Positions 1 through 5,248 of a stretch of 8,436 bases of DNA are shown piece after piece. A program made the position numbers and the translations under genes. The DNA comes from Dehalococcoidia bacterium UBA2777 (GTDB lineage Bacteria; Chloroflexota; Dehalococcoidia; UBA2247; UBA2777), in NCBI GenBank assembly GCA_002352365.1, contig DEIJ01000088.1:1-8436 (forward strand). The letters run 5' to 3'. The notes beneath the pieces are model-generated. The model was not told the DNA's origin. It made no database searches and saw only the letters and a list, made by a program, of their open reading frames with translations. The stretch's first letter is position 1; each line of letters starts with the position of its first letter.

Positions 1-234
1 CTTTACCAAGTTCCTCATCAGGGGAGGCAAAGATGGGCTAGGGTGGCTCTTAGGGCGTTTAGGAATGATCCTTAAAACCCCGAAAGTCCTCCTTTGACAT
101 AGCATGGCCACCATTTATAAAAGCTCTTACGGCTAATGCCAAACTCTCTCGAGACCCGACTTATATTGCCTATCTCCTCATACCTCCTAAACCAATCTCA
201 TCCTGGCTCTTCTCTCTATGATATATTTGTCCAT
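1..234 (-). pseudogene. IS481/IS3-type transposase N-terminus, frameshifted, runs off the left edge
   Basis: This is a fossil of a DDE transposase that would have cut and pasted its insertion sequence. It reads leftward from an ATG at 234-232 as MDKYIIERRARMRL, shifts frame near 190, then continues FRRYEEIGNISRVSREFG followed by ISRKSFYKWWPCYVKGGL. That is the classic N-terminal helix-turn-helix of IS481/IS3-type transposases, with the GISR-YKW signature and the following GGL turn. A second frameshift near 80 leads to IPKRPKSHPSPSLPP, matching the usual RSRRPH...TPPE linker. The DDE catalytic domain would lie beyond position 1, so it cannot be examined. At least two frameshifts make it non-functional. 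The family call rests on motif recall; IS481 is more likely than IS3, but the two share this domain. Confidence 0.72.
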
Positions 235-514
235 GTGGGTAGTCTCCTTCTAGATAGGGCATTATCTGCCTTCCCAATTCTACCAGGAGTGTTGCCCATA
301 TCTATTGAGCGGGTTATATTACTATCTCTCCACACCCCCTATTGCACCTCCCATGAATGCACAGTGCCTGTCAAGCTCTATGCGTTCTATATTTTTAAGT
401 TCTTACTACCCTTTTTAGGGCTCTCAACCAACCTCCCATTGGTTCCGATTAAGATACGGAATACATCGCTAGATGCGATCAGGTCCCAGGCCCCCTATTC
501 TCCTTCAGGGGTGC
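235..514. other. Gene-free spacer between two transposase fossils
   Basis: I see no convincing gene on either strand. The long plus-strand frame here is antisense to the IS481-type fossil and has no family-like content. On the minus strand, short open stretches (about 30 codons near 390-480) show nothing I recognise. The stretch probably contains the outer end of the IS481-type element and other decayed IS DNA. One arm of an inverted pair (353-367) lies here. Confidence 0.5.
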
Positions 515-532
515 GATCCAACTAGTTGGATC
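515..532. repeat. 18-bp perfect palindrome at the end of the IS110-type fossil
   Basis: The sequence GATCCAACTAGTTGGATC is its own reverse complement. It spans the TAG stop (524-522) of the downstream frame of the IS110-type fossil. A perfect 18-bp palindrome is not expected by chance in a window this size. It may be a subterminal element of the IS or part of a transcription end. It lacks a T-run, so I do not call it a terminator. Confidence 0.6.
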
Positions 533-897
533 CACCAGGCGAAAATGAAGGCAGCCTGGAACCAGAAGCCTTATATGGCCTCTTCTGGTAAAGAACACGA
601 TAGACAACCATTGCTGATCTCCTAGCAGTAGCCACTTTAGCCGGATTATGACCTTTCTTAAACCTGATCGTTTGATGGTAGGCCATACAGCTTCAATTAT
701 CGCCCAGCGTTTGTTCCCTTGTTTTGTCAGCCTGCCATGAAATGTCCTTCTACCAGCTCCTCCAACCAAACTGGCCAATTACGACTCGCCTGTAAGACAG
801 CAGCGCTGTTACCATCACATTGGGCTTGGGTTAGGAAAGCAGCAAGGTCTTCCTTATGATTAGCTACTGCCCTTTCTTCTAGAGGTGCACTGTGCGT
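522..897 (-). pseudogene. IS110-type transposase, internally deleted and frameshifted
   Basis: This is a fossil of an IS110-family transposase (DEDD/Tnp_IS110 N-domain plus IS116/IS110/IS902 C-domain). Three frames together give the family order. Frame one (897-727) reads HKEDLAAFLTQAQ...AAVLQASRNWPVWLEELVE, resembling the region around the second acidic residue. Frame two (from the TTG at 778) reads RRTFHGRLTKQGNKRWAIIEAV, the IS116 C-domain helix. Frame three (656-522) reads KGHNPAKVATARR followed by VVYRVLYQKRPY, the typical C-terminal end, and stops at 524-522. The N-terminal DxS segment and about 200 middle residues are missing, since frames one and two run over the same bases. An intact member would be about 300-400 residues. 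It is not functional as seen. Confidence 0.8.
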
Positions 898-906
898 TCA
901 TTTAAT

Positions 907-937
907 TCTCCTATGACAAAATTTCTATCATAGGAGA
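907..937. repeat. Hairpin with perfect 10-bp stem
   Basis: The arms TCTCCTATGA (907-916) and TCATAGGAGA (928-937) pair perfectly around an 11-nt loop. The hairpin lies just upstream of the IS110-type fossil as read on the minus strand. In IS110 elements the non-coding end beside the transposase start encodes a structured guide (bridge) RNA, so this could be a remnant of such an end. That link is inference only. No T-run follows. Confidence 0.5.
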
Positions 938-955
938 CCATACTTTCTTCGGAGG

Positions 956-999
956 TGGGGAATTTTATTCCGCCCTTTTTGGGGATTTTGAACCCGCCC
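956..999. repeat. Two tandem 20-bp repeats resembling an IS21-family end
   Basis: Copy one (956-975) is TGGGGAATTTTATTCCGCCC and copy two (980-999) is TGGGGATTTTGAACCCGCCC. Repeated units of the type TGGGGAATTTT-NN-CCGCCC are characteristic of the multiple transposase-binding repeats at IS21-family termini. No istA or istB coding remnant was recognised beside it, so this would be a solo end left by deletion. The family call is from recall of consensus and is tentative. Confidence 0.45.
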
Positions 1000-1049
1000 C
1001 TTATACCACGACTCAGTACCTTCCCTGACACCAAGGCTTAAGTACCACA

Positions 1050-1443
1050 CTACCCGTTCCCCCCGGCTACCAGTATTGCCTCTTTCCCTCGGCTACTACC
1101 CCTTACACCCAGGTAGGTCCCTTCCAGAAAGAGGTAGATTATATCTTCCACCAGGAAGTTTGGCTTACGCCAGTTGTTGAATGACTCCCGAAGTTTCTAA
1201 TTAGCCCGGGAGATGCTGGAGCGAGAGAGCCCACTGGAAATCTCGTGTCGACAATCTTTCTACATTGAGAAGAGTGATTACCTCTTCTAAGACCTGGCTG
1301 CGGTGTTGCCAGGCCTCCAACAGTCGAGACCGAAAGACTTGCTTGGTATCTGACACCCGCGGCATTGCCACTCTACCTCGCCAGCACCACTGGCACCAGC
1401 TTTGCCCCCCACGAGCTAATAACCCTAGCGGTTGACCCCACAA
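1050..1443 (-). pseudogene. IS256/Mutator-type transposase fragment, frameshifted and stopped
   Basis: This is a fossil of a Mutator-type (IS256, Transposase_mut) DDE transposase. The first frame (1443 to about 1233) contains VAMPRVSDTKQVFRSRLL, equivalent to the family's VPRVRD..F.S.LL stretch, then LNVERLSTRDF, equivalent to the L-RGLSTRD motif. A one-base shift near 1232 moves to GLSRSSISRAN, an in-frame TAG (1198-1196), then KLRESFNNWRK and IIYLFLEGTYLGVRG, ending at a TAG at 1052-1050. The FLEGTYL stretch corresponds to the first catalytic Asp of the DDE triad (usually FLDG/A-Y-), here Glu. The second and third catalytic residues are absent. Frameshift, stop and truncation make it inactive. 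Its N-terminal boundary is uncertain and may extend above 1443. Confidence 0.75.
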
Positions 1444-1642
1444 CCCTCCAGGATAATCCCAGGTCTGTCATGGTCAACCCATCTCCTTGGTGATATTCTT
1501 TCTCCATTGGTATATCCTCCCTGCTGAGGGCCTGGAGTAGACCTGGTGTTAATTAGCGATCTTTTAGGGTAGGATATACCGATCTGTTTTTCCACCATCT
1601 TCGGGACACTGCGATGATATAGACTCTGGGGAAGCTTATCGA

Positions 1643-1671
1643 TTGATACGGATATAGGCTGACGATATAAT
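1643..1671 (+). promoter_or_regulatory. Sigma70-type promoter for the radical SAM gene
   Basis: A -35 box TTGATA (1643-1648, 5 of 6 consensus) is separated by exactly 17 bp from a perfect -10 box TATAAT (1666-1671). Transcription would start near 1678, only about 6 nt before the ATG at 1684. Confidence 0.75.
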
Positions 1672-1683
1672 GTAAGAGATGCT

Positions 1684-2676
1684 ATGAAGAAACTGGAACT
1701 TATTGTCTGGCTACTTACCTCAAGATGCAACCTGAGTTGTCTTCATTGCTATACGGCGAGATTCCCCCGCCACGGCGAGCTTAATGAGAGTGAGGCTTTA
1801 GCGGTGGTAGAAAGTGCTGCCCGAACAGGAGTGAAGCACATCAGCTTCTCCGGTGGAGAGGTTTTCTTGCGTCAGGATACCCTTAAGATAATGAGGCGGG
1901 CCACCGAGTTGGGGATAGCTACTAGCGTAGTAACCAATGGGTCGCAGCTTACCGAGAGGGTAGTAGCCGAGCTTGCCGACTGTAAAGTATTTACCATTCT
2001 AAGTATTGATGGAGCCAAGAGAGAAACCCATGAGATGATCCGTGGGGATGGCACCTGGGAATTTGTCACCTCCGCTGCAGCTAAGATGTGCCGCTCGGGA
2101 ATTGCCTTTTCTACCGTAATGGCAGTGAACAAATTCAACTTGAACGAGGTTCGCGGCTACCTCTCTTTAGCTAAGGAGCTGGGAGCTATCGGGGGATGCC
2201 TTATACCAGTGATGCTAACAGGCCGGGCAACCACAGAGATGATCCTTAGCCCGGAAGAGACAATCCTGGTTCTGGAGGATGTCCAAGAAGCAGCTGAGAG
2301 GTTGAATTTCTGGGTATCCTTGTGGTGCCTCCCCTTTGCTGAATTGGTGGTTAAATCCAAGCGTGTCTTTAGCAGTTTCTGTCGCACCTCAAATCAGGAA
2401 ATAGATATTGATCCTCAAGGGAATGTGCTGCTTTGTGATGTGCTCGATATAGCCTTCTTCAACGTTAGGCAGAAAGAGATTCACGATGCTTGGACGGAGC
2501 AGGAAAATAATCCTTTAGTTAAATCCCTAAGCAGCTCCCAGATGCTTCCTCAGCTATGCCGTGATTGCCCACTGAAGAGAAAATGTAAGGGTGGCTGCTT
2601 TGCTAGATCCCAGCTCATGACAGGTGATATACATGCTCCCGATCCTTTATGTCCTCGGGTGGCGAAGGTGCTTTAA
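1684..2676 (+). CDS. Radical SAM/SPASM domain protein, substrate unknown
   Basis: The protein has 330 residues and is complete. The radical SAM core opens with C15-x3-C19-x2-C22 (TSRCNLSCLHCY), which binds the [4Fe-4S] cluster that cleaves S-adenosylmethionine. The SGGE motif (residues 56-59) follows, helping to bind SAM. The C-terminus carries a full SPASM domain: C233-x12-G246-x4-C251, then C292-x2-C295-x5-C301-x3-C305, then C323, enough for two auxiliary [4Fe-4S] clusters. SPASM enzymes mature peptides (PqqE, sactionine maturases), act on heme precursors (AhbD/NirJ-like) or activate sulfatases; I cannot choose among these. There is no signal peptide, so it is cytosolic. The ATG places the core at the usual distance from the N-terminus, but no clear Shine-Dalgarno site precedes it. 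No precursor peptide gene or partner enzyme is visible: degraded IS DNA lies upstream and dtd converges downstream with a 4-bp overlap. Confidence 0.9.
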   Translation: MKKLELIVWLLTSRCNLSCLHCYTARFPRHGELNESEALAVVESAARTGVKHISFSGGEVFLRQDTLKIMRRATELGIATSVVTNGSQLTERVVAELADCKVFTILSIDGAKRETHEMIRGDGTWEFVTSAAAKMCRSGIAFSTVMAVNKFNLNEVRGYLSLAKELGAIGGCLIPVMLTGRATTEMILSPEETILVLEDVQEAAERLNFWVSLWCLPFAELVVKSKRVFSSFCRTSNQEIDIDPQGNVLLCDVLDIAFFNVRQKEIHDAWTEQENNPLVKSLSSSQMLPQLCRDCPLKRKCKGGCFARSQLMTGDIHAPDPLCPRVAKVL

Positions 2677-3131
2677 TGGTTTGCCAGCCTTGACCGGCTA
2701 TCAAGGAGAATCGTCACCGGCCCATCGTTATGAATCTCGACCAACATATGCTCTCGGAAACGGCCGCTCTCTACTTTAAGCCCAGTTTCGTGGAGCAACT
2801 GGGTGAATTTCTCTATCAGGGGCTGTGCTTCCTTGGGAGGAGCAGCAGCGATGAAACTGGGGCGATGACCTTTGTCAGTGTTGGCCAGGAGGGTGAACTG
2901 GCTTATTACCAATATCTCACCCCCGATGTCTGAAGTAGAGAGATTAAACTTGCCTGCTTCATCAGAGAAGATGCGGAGATTGGCCACTTTTCTGGCTAAA
3001 TAGCGAGCATCAGCTTCTGTATCACCCCTCCCCACCCCGAGTAAAACCACCAGACCTCGGTTGATATTGCCCACAACTTCAGCAGCCACACTCACTGAGG
3101 CTCGGGAGACCCGTTGTACCACTGCTTTCAA
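2673..3131 (-). CDS. dtd: D-aminoacyl-tRNA deacylase
   Basis: This 152-residue protein hydrolyses D-amino acids (and mischarged glycine) from tRNA in the cytosol, protecting translation from D-residues. Length and sequence match bacterial Dtd along the whole chain. It begins MKAVVQRVSRASV, has the catalytic-pocket motif SQFTL (77-81) and the Gly-cisPro motif within NDGPVT (135-140), which excludes L-aminoacyl groups. The start is TTG at 3131-3129, preceded by AGAGGA (3141-3136) four bases away. It is the last gene of a three-gene minus-strand operon. Its first 53 bases lie inside the end of the RNase HI gene, so translation is probably coupled. Its stop overlaps the 3' end of the convergent radical SAM gene. 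Confidence 0.96.
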   Translation of the reverse strand: MKAVVQRVSRASVSVAAEVVGNINRGLVVLLGVGRGDTEADARYLARKVANLRIFSDEAGKFNLSTSDIGGEILVISQFTLLANTDKGHRPSFIAAAPPKEAQPLIEKFTQLLHETGLKVESGRFREHMLVEIHNDGPVTILLDSRSRLANH

Positions 3132-3564
3132 TCTTTCCTCTTTCTCGTACAGCCCGCTTGGCTAAAGCATCGGCGGCAGCATTCTGCTGGCGAGGGATGT
3201 GCTCTAAAGTCGCCGAGTTGAATCCTTTCAAAAGCTGGGTTGCCTGGCAAAATAATGGCCTCAGGCTGGCATTCCTCACCTTATAGCTGCCGTGGAGTTG
3301 CTTTACCACCAACTCCGAATCCATCTTGACCTCCACCTGGTTAGCCCCCAAGCTAGCTGCCTCACGAAGTCCCCAAATGATCGCTTTATATTCTGCTTGG
3401 TTGTTGGTAGTCTCCCCAATATACCGGCAGATTTCCCTTCGGGTCATCCCTGAAGCATCCTTTATTACGACGCCTACTCCTGCAGGGCCGGGATTACCCT
3501 GCGAGGCCCCATCTACATAGATGGTAAAGTATTCCCCGGGGGGCTTCATACTTAAATCTGGCAT
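3079..3564 (-). CDS. RNase HI family protein
   Basis: This 161-residue protein is predicted to cut the RNA strand of RNA-DNA hybrids in the cytosol using two metal ions. The four carboxylates of the RNase H fold are present: D18 in YVDGAS, E58 in NNQAEYKA, D82 in MDSELV and D132 in NAAADALA, with H122 as the likely mobile-loop histidine. The compact form without a hybrid-binding N-domain resembles the RNase HI-like proteins commonly found next to zinc-ribbon (DUF164) proteins, as in mycobacteria. The ATG at 3564 lies within the end of the upstream gene (13-bp overlap); Met6 (3549), just past that stop, is an alternative start. The last 20 or so residues (ERGKIESSGTTG onward) look unconserved and are read through the start of dtd. 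It is close to rnhA, but whether it is the main cellular RNase HI is unclear. Confidence 0.92.
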   Translation of the reverse strand: MPDLSMKPPGEYFTIYVDGASQGNPGPAGVGVVIKDASGMTRREICRYIGETTNNQAEYKAIIWGLREAASLGANQVEVKMDSELVVKQLHGSYKVRNASLRPLFCQATQLLKGFNSATLEHIPRQQNAAADALAKRAVRERGKIESSGTTGLPSLSECGC

Positions 3565-4250
3565 AAGATCCGGTCGCAGTTGCTACACTGGACCAATTCC
3601 TCCATCCTTGCCTGTTGCAATTCATCCACAGTGAGGGTAAGGTGGCATCCCTGGCATCTTCCTTGTGCTACCTTAGCTACTGCTTGCCCTTGTTTCCTTA
3701 CCCGCAGGGCTTCATAGAGTTGAAGGCTGGCAGGATCGATGGTCGCCGCCAGTTCATCGCGTTGGCGCTTCCCTATAGCTAGTCCTGCGTTTAATTCGGC
3801 TTGCTCCCCAATTAGCTGCTGCTGTTTCCTGTGCCACTCCTCTTCTAGCTGCCTGGCTCGTTCGCTTTTCTCGGCTATCTCTTGTTGTATTGCCTCAACC
3901 TGGCTCATTATCTCAAGTAGGGCATCTTCTTTATTCCTTAGCTGACCTCGGTAGCCTTTTATCTCCTTTTCCAGATTTAATAGATCTTTAGGGTTTCTCA
4001 GCGAGCCACCATAAAGCTTTTCCTCGGTTTGAGTAATTCTAGCTTGAATATCATCAATCTCCCATTCTGCCGCTCGTTGTTCCCTCTGTAATTCAGCCAG
4101 CTGCTGCTGCTTTTTCTCCACCTCTGCCCGGATCTTCAGCAATACCCTACTATCGCTTAGCTGGGCCTCAACTATTCTTAGCCTCTCACCCTTTGTCTCC
4201 AAATCTAAATCAATTCCCTGTAAGATATACAGCTGCTTGGCTATACTCAA
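3552..4250 (-). CDS. Coiled-coil protein with C-terminal C4 zinc ribbon (DUF164/zf-RING_7 family)
   Basis: The protein has 232 residues when started at the TTG at 4250-4248. Residues about 10-180 form a long charged coiled coil rich in Glu, Gln, Arg and Leu. The C-terminus is a C4 zinc ribbon with C199-x2-C202 (CQGC) and C222-x2-C225 (CSNC). This is the architecture of the DUF164/zf-RING_7 family, proposed to bind nucleic acids; its exact role is not known. The open frame continues upstream to 4424, but that part is the antisense of tRNA-Val (MDLNHRPLACEASALTTEL is a well-known false-translation pattern). The TTG fits because AAGGGGTGA lies just upstream (4261-4253) and the family usually begins at this AKQLYxLQ region; a GTG at 4256 is an alternative. 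It is the first gene of the operon with the RNase HI and dtd genes. Confidence 0.9.
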   Translation of the reverse strand: MSIAKQLYILQGIDLDLETKGERLRIVEAQLSDSRVLLKIRAEVEKKQQQLAELQREQRAAEWEIDDIQARITQTEEKLYGGSLRNPKDLLNLEKEIKGYRGQLRNKEDALLEIMSQVEAIQQEIAEKSERARQLEEEWHRKQQQLIGEQAELNAGLAIGKRQRDELAATIDPASLQLYEALRVRKQGQAVAKVAQGRCQGCHLTLTVDELQQARMEELVQCSNCDRILCQI

Positions 4251-4253
4251 TTT

Positions 4254-4261
4254 CACCCCTT
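4254..4261 (-). promoter_or_regulatory. Shine-Dalgarno site that decides the zinc-ribbon gene start
   Basis: On the minus strand this reads AAGGGGTG followed by AAA and the TTG start at 4250. It mirrors the anti-SD target AAGGAGGTGA with one base missing. It supports a start at TTG 4250 rather than anywhere inside the tRNA-Val gene. Confidence 0.6.
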
Positions 4262-4277
4262 GAGTGATGTCACCTAT

Positions 4278-4306
4278 ATGATAACAGTGGTGCCTCTTGC
4301 CGTAAA
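4278..4306 (-). promoter_or_regulatory. Promoter for the zinc-ribbon/RNase HI/dtd operon
   Basis: On the minus strand, -35 TTTACG (4306-4301, 4 of 6) and -10 TATCAT (4283-4278, 5 of 6) are separated by 17 bp. Transcription would begin near 4271, leaving a leader of about 20 nt that carries the Shine-Dalgarno site. This excludes the open-frame extension above 4271 from the protein. Confidence 0.55.
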
Positions 4307-4319
4307 GAGCATCTTGGCC

Positions 4320-4348
4320 TTTACACCGAGGATTTGACAGGATAGAAT
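4320..4348 (+). promoter_or_regulatory. Promoter for tRNA-Val(CAC)
   Basis: A -35 TTTACA (4320-4325, 5 of 6) and a -10 TAGAAT (4343-4348, 5 of 6) have a 17-bp spacer. Transcription would start near 4355, six bases before the mature tRNA end. It lies back to back with the operon promoter on the other strand; the two -35 boxes are 13 bp apart. Confidence 0.65.
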
Positions 4349-4360
4349 AGAGATAGTTTG

Positions 4361-4436
4361 GGGCGGTTAGCTCAGTGGTGAGAGCGCTTGCTTCACACGC
4401 AAGAGGTCGGTGGTTCAAGTCCACTACTGCCCACCA
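4361..4436 (+). tRNA. tRNA-Val, anticodon CAC
   Basis: A full cloverleaf can be drawn: acceptor GGGCGGT with ACTGCCC (one G-U), D stem GCTC/GAGC, anticodon stem CTTGC/GCAAG around loop TTCACAC (anticodon CAC, 4394-4396), and T stem GGTGG/CCACT around TTCAAGT. Discriminator A is followed by an encoded CCA (4434-4436). It reads GUG codons and complements the tRNA-Val(TAC) nearby. Confidence 0.97.
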
Positions 4437-4558
4437 TTTTCGACTCTGATCGATTCACGAATTCTATGGTAGAATAACAAACAGGTAGTTCAGGTAGAGG
4501 AAAGATATTCCATGTCTCCCTCCGAAAATGTTTGGTGAGGTAAGCTAGTGATAAAGAT

Positions 4559-4641
4559 GCCGAAGTGGCGGAAGGGAAGACGCGCTGCGTTCAGGGCGCA
4601 GTACCCATAAGGGTGTGGGGGTTCAAATCCCCCCTTCGGCA
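4559..4641 (+). tRNA. tRNA-Leu, anticodon CAG
   Basis: The acceptor GCCGAAG pairs perfectly with CTTCGGC. The anticodon stem CTGCG/CGCAG holds loop TTCAGGG (anticodon CAG, 4592-4594). A long class II variable arm (ACCC-ATAA-GGGT) and T stem GGGGG/CCCCC with TTCAAAT confirm leucine. Discriminator A is at 4641. The CCA end is not encoded, so a CCA-adding enzyme is required. Confidence 0.97.
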
Positions 4642-4658
4642 TGCTTTGAGGGATAAGA

Positions 4659-5040
4659 ATGGGTTATGTTAGGGTTAAAGGTATTATTGGACATCCACAG
4701 AAGATCAAGTCGGAGGAGGTGGAGACACTCGCCGGTTCTGGGGCTTTTTTAAATCACCATACCACCAAGTTTGGCAGACAGGCTAAATATAAAGCCGATC
4801 GCGGAAACTAAGCTGATGTTGGCTGATAAAAGGGAGGCTAAAGCCGTCCTCTCCAATGGTTTACCTCAGGCTCCTTAATAGAGAGGGGTCTTCCAGGTGA
4901 CAATAATGAATGTTCCTGAACCATTGCTAGGGCTTACCGCTTTTGAGGGGTTGGGGGTAAAGATAGACCCGTGCACGGGGAAGTTAGAATACTCAACACC
5001 CTATGGGCTGGCAATCCTCCCTGCTTTAGGAAATAGCATT
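4659..5040 (+). pseudogene. Retropepsin-like (clan AA) aspartic protease, decayed
   Basis: This is a dead copy of a small bacterial retroviral-type aspartic protease. GAGGGA (4648-4653) precedes ATG 4659, which reads MGYVRVKGIIGH...EEVETLAGSGAF. The family has D-[TS]-G-A at this place; here it is GSGA, a catalytic Asp to Gly change achievable by one GAT-to-GGT substitution. A frameshift after the T-run (4745-4750) leads to TIPPSLADRLNIKPIAETK then LMLADKREAKAVLS, the expected IPxxLAxxLgLKPI and LADG-like stretch. Tandem stops TAA-TAG (4876-4881) interrupt it. The same frame resumes as EPLLGLTAFEGLGVKIDP followed by TGKLEYSTPYGLAIL, the family C-terminus with its GLxALExLG motif. It sits between tRNA-Leu and tRNA-Arg; the frame runs on into tRNA-Arg, so the original stop is uncertain. 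Confidence 0.82.
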
Positions 5041-5042
5041 TT

Positions 5043-5116
5043 GCGCTTGTAGCTCAGTAGGATAGAGCGCAGCCCTGCGGAGGCTGAGGTCGCGGGTTCG
5101 AGCCCCGCCAAGCGTG
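5043..5116 (+). tRNA. tRNA-Arg, anticodon GCG
   Basis: The acceptor GCGCTTG pairs with CAAGCGT (one G-U). The D stem is GCTC/GAGC, the anticodon stem CAGCC/GGCTG with loop CTGCGGA (anticodon GCG, 5077-5079), and the T stem GCGGG/CCCGC with TTCGAGC. The middle anticodon base C35 and an A in the D loop where A20 is expected are arginine identity elements. The discriminator is G and CCA is not encoded. Most bacteria instead decode CGU/CGC with an ACG anticodon edited to inosine, so this isoacceptor is notable. Confidence 0.95.
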
Positions 5117-5121
5117 CTTGG

Positions 5122-5194
5122 GGGCGATTAGCTCAGGGGTTAGAGCGTCTGTTTTACACACAGAAGGTCAGAGGTTCAAATCCTCTATCGCCCA
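5122..5194 (+). tRNA. tRNA-Val, anticodon TAC
   Basis: The acceptor GGGCGAT pairs perfectly with ATCGCCC. The anticodon stem TCTGT/ACAGA holds loop TTTACAC (anticodon TAC, 5155-5157). D and T arms are normal. CCA is not encoded. It begins five bases after tRNA-Arg, so the two are surely transcribed together. Confidence 0.97.
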
Positions 5195-5248
5195 CTGCTA
5201 AAGAGCCTCCCCCTAAAAATCAACGAAATTTGGCCGATAGACTAAATC

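Larger units (their letters stand above)
353..901. repeat. Inverted pair of 15-mers flanking the IS110-type fossil
   Basis: Positions 353-367 read ATGAATGCACAGTGC. Positions 887-901 read GCACTGTGCGTTCAT, the reverse complement with one mismatch (14 of 15). The pair brackets the IS110-type fossil, as terminal inverted repeats of a small element of about 549 bp would. IS110 elements usually lack true terminal repeats, so the pair may belong to another element or be fortuitous; the inner GCACNGTGC part is itself near-palindromic. Confidence 0.3.

Noticed and set aside
136..525. Plus-strand open frame of 129 codons
   Set aside because: It is antisense to the IS481-type fossil and the IS110 end, has no recognisable domain, and its translation is low-complexity Leu/Ser/Pro-rich, as expected of antisense.
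1425..1730. Minus-strand open frame of 101 codons
   Set aside because: It starts inside the radical SAM gene and crosses its promoter region; no family resemblance. A GGYTNG stretch loosely recalls Mutator transposases but is not enough.
2730..2933. Plus-strand open frame within dtd
   Set aside because: It is the antisense shadow of a clearly conserved gene.
4251..4424. N-terminal extension of the zinc-ribbon frame
   Set aside because: It is the antisense of tRNA-Val(CAC) and of both promoters. The translated pattern is a known tRNA artefact.
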